Assembly (NCBI GenBank): GCA_017515765.1
Contig: JAFWFF010000240.1
Location: 1-29,207 of the forward strand
From: Bacillota bacterium
Lineage (GTDB): Bacteria > Bacillota > Clostridia > Peptostreptococcales > Anaerovoracaceae
Direction: 5' to 3'
DNA: 29,207 bases
Part shown: in pieces, positions 7,373 through 14,352 of the stretch
Numbering within the stretch: position 1 is the stretch's first letter
Layout: every line of letters begins with the position of its first letter
The notes under the pieces: generated by a model
What the model was told of the DNA's origin: nothing
Databases searched by the model: none
What the model saw: the letters and a program-made list of their open reading frames with translations, nothing else
Translations under genes and position numbers: made by a program

Positions 7373-8320
7373 ATGTTCAGCAATATGGTAATAGCGGCCA
7401 AGGCCGTCGCGCCCATGTTCATCCTGATCGGGATAGGCATGCTGGTGAGAAGAGCGGGAATAGTGACACAGGAAGAGAACCGCCATTTCAACAGGATGGT
7501 GTTTTTGGTGTTCTTCTCCTGCATCATGTTCAACAATATATACAACGCCAAGCTCGGAGAGGTATTTGACGGGAAGCTCCTGGCATACGGGGGCGGCTCG
7601 GTATTCCTCATATTCCTGCTGTCCATACTGTTCGTTACAAGGATCGAGAAGGATCCGAAGAAGACCGGGGCGATGGTCCAGGCGATATTCCGGAGCAATT
7701 ACGTGCTCATGGGGATACCAATGACCGGAAACATCTTCGGCGCGTCCGGGCCCGCGATCGCGGTGGCCACAATGCTCGCCGCGGTGATAGTACCCATGTT
7801 CAACACGCTTGCGGTGATCGAACTCGAGATCTTCCGCGGGGGCAGGGCGAGCGTCAAAAAGATACTCGGACAGCTCGTCAGGAACCCGATGCTCATGGGG
7901 GCGGCCGCAGGGCTTCTGGTCAATTTCTCGGGATACAGGCTCCCGGGGATGGTGGAGGACCTGGTTTCTCAGATGGCGGCCGTCGGTACGCCGCTCGCGC
8001 TTGTGATCCTGGGGATATCCTTCGATTTTTCTCAGATAAGGAGAGGCGGAAGAGACCTGTGGATATCCGTTGCCGGGAGGCTCGTTGTTGTCCCGGCGAT
8101 ATTCCTCACAGGCGCCGCGCTCCTCGGGTTCAGAGGAGCGGGATTCGTGGCTTTGATCGCCGCGTTCGCATCCCCCTGCGCAGTGTCGTCTTATGTGATG
8201 GCCGAGAATATGGGGAGCGACGGGCAGCTCGCGGCAAGCACGATAATCATGTCGTCGCTGCTTTCCTGCGTGACCCTTTTCATATGGGTGTTTCTGTTCA
8301 AAACTCTGGGAATGTTCTAA
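7373..8320 (+). CDS. AEC (auxin efflux carrier) family transporter
   Basis: 315 residues, almost entirely hydrophobic, with about ten predicted membrane segments in two halves separated by a loop around residues 150-165. The N-terminal FILIGIGMLVRRAGIV pattern and the C-terminal ASPCAVSSYVMAENMG segment are typical of the AEC family (PF03547), whose bacterial members export malate or other organic acids and amino-acid-like anions. The substrate cannot be told here. The ATG at 7373 has no ribosome binding site and sits 8 nt after a TATAAT, so a leaderless mRNA is likely. The downstream in-frame ATG codons at 7385 and 7415 have no better ribosome binding site. A 47-nt gap with a GGAGC/GCTCC hairpin leads to the Mrp gene. 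Confidence 0.88.
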   Translation: MFSNMVIAAKAVAPMFILIGIGMLVRRAGIVTQEENRHFNRMVFLVFFSCIMFNNIYNAKLGEVFDGKLLAYGGGSVFLIFLLSILFVTRIEKDPKKTGAMVQAIFRSNYVLMGIPMTGNIFGASGPAIAVATMLAAVIVPMFNTLAVIELEIFRGGRASVKKILGQLVRNPMLMGAAAGLLVNFSGYRLPGMVEDLVSQMAAVGTPLALVILGISFDFSQIRRGGRDLWISVAGRLVVVPAIFLTGAALLGFRGAGFVALIAAFASPCAVSSYVMAENMGSDGQLAASTIIMSSLLSCVTLFIWVFLFKTLGMF

Positions 8321-8367
8321 ATACCGTGGAGCAAAGCCGCTCCGCGGAATGTATATGGAGGTAGATA

Positions 8368-9177
8368 ATGGCTGATTGTAATCATGACTGCAGTTCCTGC
8401 GGAAAAGACTGCGGTGAAAGGACCGGGATCCGCAAAGCGCCGATGAACGCGATGAGCGACGTGAAGAAGGTGATCGCGGTCATAAGCGGAAAGGGCGGAG
8501 TAGGAAAGTCTTCCGTGACTTCGATGCTGGCTGTCAGCGCGGCCAGGGAAGGCAAGAAGGTCGCGATTCTGGACGCAGACATCACGGGCCCGTCCATCCC
8601 GAAGGCATTCGGGATCAAAGAAAAGGCTGTCGGGAACGAGAGCATGCTCATCCCCGCGGTCACGGATCTCGGGATCAAGATAATGTCGATAAACCTTTTG
8701 CTCGAGAACGACACCGACCCGGTCGTATGGCGCGGGCCTATCCTCGGCGGAGTCATAACCCAGTTCTGGTCTGACGTGGTATGGGGAGACATAGACGTGA
8801 TGTTCGTCGACATGCCCCCGGGGACGGGAGACGTCGCCCTCACGGTATACCAGCAGCTTCCGGTCGACGGCATAGTCATAGTCTCGTCGCCGCAGGACCT
8901 CGTCGGGATGATAGTCGAGAAGGCTGTGAAGATGGCCAATATGCTGAACATCCCGGTGCTCGGGATGGTGGAGAACATGAGCTTCTTCCGCTGCCCGGAC
9001 TGCGGAGGCACCCACGAGATCTTCGGACCGAGCAAAGTCGCCGATATCGCTGAGAAATACAGCGTCGCCAACACGGCGAGGCTTCCCATGGATCCTGCGA
9101 TCGCCAGGGCGTGCGACGAGGGGACCATCGAGGATTACAGCACCGACGACCTCGGAGAATTCGCATGGAAACTATAA
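8368..9177 (+). CDS. mrp: Mrp/NBP35-type iron-sulfur cluster carrier P-loop ATPase
   Basis: 269 residues, start ATG after GGAGG at 8355-8359. The N-terminus carries a four-Cys cluster (C4, C8, C11, C15 in CNHDCSSCGKDC), followed by a deviant Walker A, GKGGVGKSS, at about residues 40-48. An MPPGTGD motif follows at about 151-157 and a CPDC pair near residue 210 that in this family bridges an Fe4S4 cluster across the dimer. Members carry and deliver Fe-S clusters in the cytosol. The length is normal, and the N-terminal ferredoxin-like Cys motif is the Nbp35-like variant common in Clostridia and archaea. It overlaps the next gene by 13 nt, which suggests translational coupling. Confidence 0.93.
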   Translation: MADCNHDCSSCGKDCGERTGIRKAPMNAMSDVKKVIAVISGKGGVGKSSVTSMLAVSAAREGKKVAILDADITGPSIPKAFGIKEKAVGNESMLIPAVTDLGIKIMSINLLLENDTDPVVWRGPILGGVITQFWSDVVWGDIDVMFVDMPPGTGDVALTVYQQLPVDGIVIVSSPQDLVGMIVEKAVKMANMLNIPVLGMVENMSFFRCPDCGGTHEIFGPSKVADIAEKYSVANTARLPMDPAIARACDEGTIEDYSTDDLGEFAWKL

Positions 9178-9764
9178 TCGCCGCGTCTCACAACAGGCAT
9201 AAGATAACCGAGATCGAAGCGATAACCGCTTTGTTCGGCTACCGCGTGATCTCGCGCGACGAGGCGGGGCTTCCCCGCGACGAGGTCGAGGAAGACGGCA
9301 GCACCTTCGAGGAGAACTCATATAAGAAGGCCCGGGTCATTATGGATATGTGCGGCAAGCCGACCATAGCCGACGACTCCGGGCTCATGGTAGACTTCCT
9401 GGACGGGGCTCCCGGAGTCATATCCGCGCGCTTCGCCGGAGAGGAATGCGATGACGCGAAGAACAACGCCAAGCTGCTCGCGCTCATGGACGGGGTGCCC
9501 GCGGAAGAGCGCACCGCGAAGTTCGTGTCGGTGATCACGCTTCTCTTCCCGGACGGGCGGAAGCTCACCGCAAGGGGAGAGTGCCCCGGGCATATACTCA
9601 CCGAACAGAGAGGGACAGGCGGCTTCGGCTACGATCCTTTGTTCCTGCCGGACGGGGCGGAGCTTACCTTTGCCCAGATGGGGCCGGAGGAGAAGAACCG
9701 GATAAGCCACAGGGCGAGAGCGCTCGCCGAGCTCAGGCGCCAGCTGGAGGAGATGGGCGAATAA
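9165..9764 (+). CDS. rdgB: RdgB/HAM1 family XTP/dITP pyrophosphatase
   Basis: 199 residues from the ATG at 9165, inside the last codons of the Mrp gene. An upstream in-frame start at 9111 was rejected because the conserved N-terminus is METIIAASHNRHKITEI, the family's substrate-binding T/SHN..K..E motif. ADDSGL at about residues 64-69, FGYDPLF near 153-159 and a terminal SHRARAL complete the signature. The enzyme hydrolyses non-canonical purine nucleoside triphosphates (dITP, XTP) to monophosphates, keeping them out of DNA. The stop is 3 nt before the next gene, so mrp-rdgB-yihY look like one operon. Confidence 0.95.
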   Translation: METIIAASHNRHKITEIEAITALFGYRVISRDEAGLPRDEVEEDGSTFEENSYKKARVIMDMCGKPTIADDSGLMVDFLDGAPGVISARFAGEECDDAKNNAKLLALMDGVPAEERTAKFVSVITLLFPDGRKLTARGECPGHILTEQRGTGGFGYDPLFLPDGAELTFAQMGPEEKNRISHRARALAELRRQLEEMGE

Positions 9765-9767
9765 CGG

Positions 9768-10586
9768 ATGAAAGAGCGCATTAAGAGAATGCTCCTTCTG
9801 GGGTTCAAACAGATGCAGGATCCCTACTACCAGGGCATCGCCGCCCAGGTGGCATTCTTTTTCATGCTCTCCATCGTGCCGACCATGATCCTTCTGTCGC
9901 AGTTCCTGGGAGTGCTGAACCTATCGCTCGACAGCATAGCCAAGCTCTTTGAACTCGACATAACGCCCGAATTCCTGGAAACTCTGGAGGGGCTGCTTCA
10001 GCACGACACCATATCGACGCTGAACATAGTCCTGATCATTGCAGCGATATGGGCCGCGTCAAGGATCCAGTTCACTTTGATGAGGGTGACGACGTATACG
10101 TATTCGGAAGGCCGGGACACGGGAAGATACTGGAGGCTGAGGGGAAGATCAATGCTCTCCATCCTTCTCACTGTCCTGGCTCTGGCCGCGATAGTGGTGA
10201 TCCTGGTCTACGGGCAGCTGCTTATAAGCTATCTCGCCGACCGCCTGCTGATCAGTGTGAAATTCCGCAGGTTCTGGAAGCTGTTCCGCTGGCCGCTCGT
10301 CTGGCTGATCTTCGTGTTCGTCCTGTCGCTCAACTACTATTTCGTCCTTCCCCAGGGGCACCGGAAGTACAGGGACGTGCTCCCCGGAGCCATCTTCTGC
10401 TCCCTCGGGATGTTGATCGTCACCATGATCTATTCGATCTACACTTCGAGAGCGGTCAACAACAACATCCTCTACGGATCCATGGCCAGTATCGCCGCTT
10501 TGATGTTCTGGTTCTATTTCATATGCTGGGTGCTCATACTAGGCATCCTGTTCAACAAAGTCTGGAAAGACACCCGGAAAGGGTGA
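9768..10586 (+). CDS. YihY/BrkB family inner-membrane protein
   Basis: 272 residues. Membrane segments are visible at about 25-48, 82-100, 128-152, 170-190, 205-222 and 232-255. The N-terminal pattern YYQGIAAQVAFFFMLSIVPTMI and the C-terminal NNNILYGSMASIAALMFWFY stretch are diagnostic of the YihY/BrkB family (PF03631, formerly mislabelled ribonuclease BN). The molecular role is unsettled. The gene is 3 nt downstream of rdgB, and its ribosome binding site (GGAGATGGG) lies inside the rdgB 3' end. Confidence 0.92.
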   Translation: MKERIKRMLLLGFKQMQDPYYQGIAAQVAFFFMLSIVPTMILLSQFLGVLNLSLDSIAKLFELDITPEFLETLEGLLQHDTISTLNIVLIIAAIWAASRIQFTLMRVTTYTYSEGRDTGRYWRLRGRSMLSILLTVLALAAIVVILVYGQLLISYLADRLLISVKFRRFWKLFRWPLVWLIFVFVLSLNYYFVLPQGHRKYRDVLPGAIFCSLGMLIVTMIYSIYTSRAVNNNILYGSMASIAALMFWFYFICWVLILGILFNKVWKDTRKG

Positions 10587-10608
10587 GACCGGCCTTTCAC
10601 GCCCGATA

Positions 10609-10662
10609 TTTCTTAAGAAGTCTTAAGAAATTGAAGAAGCGTTAAACCATTGAAATTTCAAT
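10609..10662. other. Two AT-rich palindromes upstream of the NlpC/P60 gene
   Basis: TTTCTTAAGA (10609-10618) and TCTTAAGAAA (10621-10630) are perfect inverted arms with a 2-nt centre. ATTGAAATTTCAAT (10649-10662) is a perfect 14-bp palindrome. They lie 50-110 bp upstream of a strong promoter and could be protein-binding sites; the first has no T-run to act as a terminator. Confidence 0.4.
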
Positions 10663-10714
10663 CTGATTAACGATAATACTCTGTGAATCTTCCGTGAAGA
10701 AGCCTGTCGAAACA

Positions 10715-10743
10715 TTGACAGAAAGGCCCGATTAATCTATTAT
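10715..10743 (+). promoter_or_regulatory. Strong sigma-A-type promoter of the NlpC/P60 gene
   Basis: Consensus -35 TTGACA at 10715-10720, a 17-nt spacer and -10 TATTAT at 10738-10743. The leader of about 70 nt contains the small hairpin GGTGTT-GAAA-ACACC at about 10756-10769. Confidence 0.8.
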
Positions 10744-10819
10744 TAGTGGCGAGAGGTGTTGAAAACACCGGTTTTTGATATTCGATACACAATATCTTGG
10801 AAAGGATAGACTCGTTATA

Positions 10820-11827
10820 ATGTATCATCAAAGCGTTAAAGCAAGAAAAATAACAGCAGCGTCCCTTGCCATGGTCCTCTTGCTGATCCTCGCGATCGCA
10901 CCGGCAGCGTCAGCAGAGTCTGCCGGCGCCGCGGAGGCGGCAGAGGCCGGAACGATAATAGAAGAAACCAAAGCGTCGGCAGCCGTGAACGCGGCGGAGA
11001 CCCGGGAGGCAGCTGCGGATATGGTCATAAGCGCTGCGGCAGCGGCTAAAGCGGAAGCTGAGAAGACCGAAGCTCCCGCAGAGGAAGAGGCTTCCGCGCA
11101 GGTGTTCACCGAAGAAGCCGCCGCACCCTCCGAGAGCGTGACGGAACCTGAAGACGCCGGTGAGGAAGGGACAGGAGAAGAGACCGAAGTGTCGGATGTC
11201 TCCGGAGACCTGGTCCAGCCTTCGACCCTGAAGGTCATCCGCTACGTCACAGAAGACGAACCGCTCGCGTTCTCGACCGTCTATGAGGATACGGACCTGC
11301 TCATGGAGGGAGAGAGCAAAGTCAAGCAGGAAGGCGTCGAGGGCGTTAAGAGAGTCACATACAGACAGTGCGTCGTCAACGGAAAGACTATCCATTCCGA
11401 AGTCTATTCCGAAGAGGTCGTTGCACAGCCCGTAAACAAGATAGTCCTCAACGGCACCAGGCCGGCGGTGACCAACGACGCTGAGCGCCAGAGAGTCGTA
11501 AACTACGCGCTTCAGTTCGTCGGCAATCCCTACAGATACGGCGGGACGAGCCTCACCGACGGATGCGACTGCTCGGGATTCATCTACAGGGTGTTCCAGG
11601 ACTGCGGATACTCCGGAGTACCGAGGGTCGGTGTAGAATCCGTGTATCCCCAGATCTCCGCTTCCGAGCTCCAGCCCGGCGACGTGACCGTATACTCGAC
11701 TCACTACGCTCTGTATATCGGAAACGGCATGGAAGTGAGCGCGGTGAACGAGTCGCAGGGCATCCGCATCCATCCGATGTACTACAGCAACGGATACTTC
11801 TGCTGCGGAGTACGCATAATCCCGTAA
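10820..11827 (+). CDS. Secreted G5-domain NlpC/P60 peptidoglycan endopeptidase
   Basis: 335 residues from the ATG at 10820, with GGAAAGGA 13 nt upstream. An in-frame TTG at 10775 would add 15 residues ahead of the signal peptide and is less likely. The signal peptide ends near SAES (residues 31-34). Residues 33-130 are an Ala/Glu-rich, low-complexity acidic spacer, probably wall-spanning. Residues about 137-212 fit a G5 domain (ending VNKIVLNGTRP), which binds wall polysaccharide. Residues about 225-335 are NlpC/P60, with catalytic Cys251 (DCSGF) and His295 (HYALYIGNG). The third position, usually His in a VHA-like motif, appears to be Ser (EVSA, about 305-308). The enzyme should cleave stem peptides in the wall. 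It is monocistronic, with a strong promoter and terminator. Confidence 0.92.
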   Translation: MYHQSVKARKITAASLAMVLLLILAIAPAASAESAGAAEAAEAGTIIEETKASAAVNAAETREAAADMVISAAAAAKAEAEKTEAPAEEEASAQVFTEEAAAPSESVTEPEDAGEEGTGEETEVSDVSGDLVQPSTLKVIRYVTEDEPLAFSTVYEDTDLLMEGESKVKQEGVEGVKRVTYRQCVVNGKTIHSEVYSEEVVAQPVNKIVLNGTRPAVTNDAERQRVVNYALQFVGNPYRYGGTSLTDGCDCSGFIYRVFQDCGYSGVPRVGVESVYPQISASELQPGDVTVYSTHYALYIGNGMEVSAVNESQGIRIHPMYYSNGYFCCGVRIIP

Positions 11828-11846
11828 GACCAAATGATCGCAATAT

Positions 11847-11880
11847 AAGAGCCGCCCTCTGAAGGGGCGGCTCTTTTGTT
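11847..11880 (+). terminator. Intrinsic terminator after the NlpC/P60 gene
   Basis: An 11-bp stem (AAGAGCCGCCC at 11847-11857 with GGGCGGCTCTT at 11865-11875) followed by TTTTGTTTG. The minus-strand side has only a weak T-run, so it is a poor terminator for serA. Confidence 0.9.
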
Positions 11881-11905
11881 TGCTTCTGCGGCAGTGATTG
11901 CCGGT

Positions 11906-13099
11906 TTAGTCTCTTTTGATTACTCTGACGCGGACGACGCCTTCGACTGCGGGGACCTCGGTGATCTCGTCCTTCGTCAGGCCGAGAGCACAGCCGTATT
12001 CGCCGCGGACGGCGCCCTTTGCGGCGTAGATGCTCTTGTCTGCGAACATCGCGGACAGGAGCTTCGCGGGTTCGGGCTCGCCCTTGGTAAGGATCTCGAT
12101 GGTGGTGAACGAAGCTTCATTCTCTCCCGGCGGGAGCATATCGAGCGAGATCGCGGGGAAGTTCACGGAGTTTTTGATGGCTCCGGTCTCGATGTAGTTC
12201 ATCAGCTGGTCGGCTGCCATGATCGCGCAGTTGTCCTCGGCTTCCTCTGTGGAAGCGCCGAGGTGCGGCGTGCAGGTGACTCTCGGGTCGCCGAGGATGC
12301 CCGGCGTCGCGAAGTCGGTCGAATAGTGCCTGAGCTTGCCGGAATCCAGAGCAGCAAGAACGTCCTTCTCTACAACGAGCTTGTCTCTGGAGAAGTTTAT
12401 CAGGACCGCTCCGTCCTTAAATGAGTCGATAAGAGCGGCGTTTATCATTCCCTTGGTGCCGTCGGTGGCGGGGAGGTGGAGGCTTACGAAGTCGCACTCC
12501 GGAAGCATCTCGGCCAGAGTGTTCCGCACTTCGACGGTGCCTTCGAGAGCCTTGGCCTGAGCTTCGCTGAGGTAGGGATCAAAGCCGAGGACCTTCATTC
12601 CGAGGGCGCATGCTCCGGCTGCCGTGAGCCTTCCGACTGCGCCGAGGCCTACGAGGCCGAGGGTCTTGCCTTTGATCTCGAAGCCGGCGAATTTACTCTT
12701 GCCCTTCTCTACTGTCTTGCTTATATCTTCGACCTTGGGATCGTCCTTCAGGCCGCCTTCCCAGGAGATGGCGCTGTCGACGTTCCTGGCTGCCATGATC
12801 ATAGAGCAGATCACGAGCTCAGCCACTGAATTGGCGTTCGCGCCCGGGGTGTTGAAGACCACTATGCCCTGATCGGCGCAGCGGTCGAGGGGGATATTGT
12901 TCACCCCGGCTCCGGCTCTCGCTATCGCCAGGAGCTGGTCGTCGAATTCCATGTCGTGCATGGCCTGGCTGCGTACCAGGACCGCGGTCGATCCGGCTAT
13001 ACCGGTATCCTGCGCCGCTCCGTCAAAGATCTCGTATTTCCCGGAGAATCTGGAAAGTCCGATCGGCGCTATCTTGTTAAGTGTGGAAATCCTGTACAT
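11906..13099 (-). CDS. serA: D-3-phosphoglycerate dehydrogenase-type 2-hydroxyacid dehydrogenase
   Basis: 397 residues. The NAD-binding motif GLGAVGR lies at 151-157, an N-terminal GAGVNNIP at 64-70, the substrate Arg at 238 (NFSRDK) and the catalytic His at 279 (TPHLGAST). A short C-terminal ACT-like domain spans about 325-397. The enzyme oxidises 3-phosphoglycerate to 3-phosphohydroxypyruvate, the first step of serine synthesis, and the pairing with divergent serC supports this. The acidic residue that normally assists His (in a VFxxEP segment) is missing: the corresponding stretch is TDFATPGILGDPR, shorter than the usual version. This shortened form may be characteristic of a clostridial branch. 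The AAGGAG ribosome binding site and promoter are clear. Confidence 0.92.
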   Translation of the reverse strand: MYRISTLNKIAPIGLSRFSGKYEIFDGAAQDTGIAGSTAVLVRSQAMHDMEFDDQLLAIARAGAGVNNIPLDRCADQGIVVFNTPGANANSVAELVICSMIMAARNVDSAISWEGGLKDDPKVEDISKTVEKGKSKFAGFEIKGKTLGLVGLGAVGRLTAAGACALGMKVLGFDPYLSEAQAKALEGTVEVRNTLAEMLPECDFVSLHLPATDGTKGMINAALIDSFKDGAVLINFSRDKLVVEKDVLAALDSGKLRHYSTDFATPGILGDPRVTCTPHLGASTEEAEDNCAIMAADQLMNYIETGAIKNSVNFPAISLDMLPPGENEASFTTIEILTKGEPEPAKLLSAMFADKSIYAAKGAVRGEYGCALGLTKDEITEVPAVEGVVRVRVIKRD

Positions 13100-13134
13100 T
13101 GTTACGCTCCTTCCGAATCGATATTATATTCGGG

Positions 13135-13163
13135 ATTATATCACCACAAAGTCGCGGTTTCAA
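13135..13163 (-). promoter_or_regulatory. Promoter of serA
   Basis: Read on the minus strand: -35 TTGAAA (13158-13163), 17-nt spacer, -10 TATAAT (13135-13140). The leader of about 30 nt holds GGAAGGAG before the ATG. Confidence 0.8.
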
Positions 13164-13182
13164 CAGCCTTGAACTCTTTACT

Positions 13183-13210
13183 TTGATAAACCGAAATGGT
13201 AAACTGTAAT
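13183..13210 (+). promoter_or_regulatory. Probable promoter of serC
   Basis: -35 TTGATA at 13183-13188, 16-nt spacer, -10 TGTAAT at 13205-13210. It diverges from the serA promoter with only about 20 bp between the two -35 boxes, so both could be controlled together. Confidence 0.55.
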
Positions 13211-13246
13211 ATAAGTTTTGATTATCGAAAAGGGAGCGTGAATGAC

Positions 13247-14341
13247 ATGGATTACAACAACCGCGTATTCAATTTCTCCGCAGGACCTTCCGTCCTTCCC
13301 GTCGAGGTGCTGAAGGAAGCACAGGAGCAGCTTCTCAGCTATCACGGCTGCGGACAGTCCGTAATGGAGATGAGCCACAGGTCCAAGGAATTCGAAGGCA
13401 TCATTACCGAGGCCGAAGCGGATCTCAGAGACCTGATGAACATTCCCGAAAACTACAAGGTCTTGTTCCTCCAGGGCGGCGGGCACCTTCAGTTCTCTAT
13501 GGTCCCGATCAACCTCATGAACGGAAGCGGCAAAGCCGACTACATCATCACCGGCGCATGGGCTAAGAAAGCAGCCGCTGAAGCCAGGAAGGTCGGCGAC
13601 GTCAGAGTCGTGGCCGATTCCTCGGACAAGAACTTCACATATATCCCGAAGGTCAGCAGAGAAGACTTCCGCCCCGACGCGGACTATGTGTATATCTGCT
13701 CGAACAATACGATATACGGGTCGCATTTCCCGTATACGCCTGACACAGGAGACATTCCTCTGGTATCCGACATGTCCAGCTGCATCCTGAGCGAAGAGGT
13801 CGACGTGACAAAATACGGCCTGATCTGGGCCGGCGCGCAGAAGAACGTGGCTCCGGCTGGCGTCACGATCGTTATCGTCCGCGAAGACCTGATCGGCAAG
13901 GCCCCGGACAACACCCCGGTCTACCTCGACTACAAGATCCATGCGGACAAAGGCTCCATGTACAACATTCCTCCCTGCTGGTCCGTATACATCGCAGGCC
14001 TAGTCTTCAAATACCTGAAGAGAAAAGGCGGGATAAAGGCCATGCACGATCTGGACGTGAAGAAGGCCGCCATGCTCTATGACTGCATCGATTCGAGCGA
14101 CGGCTTCTACACCTGCCCTGTCGCCAAAGAGGACAGATCCCTGATGAACGTCGTATTCGTCACCGGCAACCCCGATCTCGATGCTAAATTCGTCGCTGAG
14201 GCGAGGGCGGAAGGAATGGTCAACCTGAAGGGCCACAGGAGCGTGGGAGGCCTCAGGGCCAGCATCTTCAACGCCATGCCGGTCGAAGGCGTGGAGGCGC
14301 TCGTGGACTTCATGGAAAGATTCAAAAAGGCCAACCGTTAA
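13247..14341 (+). CDS. serC: Phosphoserine aminotransferase
   Basis: 364 residues from the ATG at 13247, chosen because AGGGAG at 13231-13236 lies 10 nt upstream and the conserved N-terminus is NRVFNFSAGPSVLP. An upstream start at 13196 would add 17 unsupported residues, and a GTG at 13238 is too close to the ribosome binding site. The PLP Lys is K199 in WAGAQKN. GCGQSVMEMSHRSKEF (35-50), FLQGGGHLQF (74-83) and the C-terminal KGHRSVGGLRASIFNAM are family signatures. The enzyme transaminates 3-phosphohydroxypyruvate with glutamate to phosphoserine. It is divergent from serA, so steps one and two of serine synthesis sit side by side; no serB is visible in the window. Confidence 0.97.
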   Translation: MDYNNRVFNFSAGPSVLPVEVLKEAQEQLLSYHGCGQSVMEMSHRSKEFEGIITEAEADLRDLMNIPENYKVLFLQGGGHLQFSMVPINLMNGSGKADYIITGAWAKKAAAEARKVGDVRVVADSSDKNFTYIPKVSREDFRPDADYVYICSNNTIYGSHFPYTPDTGDIPLVSDMSSCILSEEVDVTKYGLIWAGAQKNVAPAGVTIVIVREDLIGKAPDNTPVYLDYKIHADKGSMYNIPPCWSVYIAGLVFKYLKRKGGIKAMHDLDVKKAAMLYDCIDSSDGFYTCPVAKEDRSLMNVVFVTGNPDLDAKFVAEARAEGMVNLKGHRSVGGLRASIFNAMPVEGVEALVDFMERFKKANR

Positions 14342-14352
14342 GGATCAGCCGT

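Noticed and set aside
9111..9164. Upstream start for rdgB
   Set aside because: It would add 18 Arg-rich residues before the conserved N-terminus, and they are only an out-of-frame reading of the Mrp end.
10631..10819. c-di-AMP (ydaO) riboswitch ahead of the NlpC/P60 gene
   Set aside because: Such riboswitches often precede this gene type, but the sequence is AT-rich, the promoter lies only about 70 nt before the start, and the core motifs are missing.
10775..10819. TTG start for the NlpC/P60 protein
   Set aside because: It places 15 polar residues before the signal peptide, while the ATG at 10820 gives a normal signal sequence. It is not fully excluded, as GAGAGGTG precedes the TTG.
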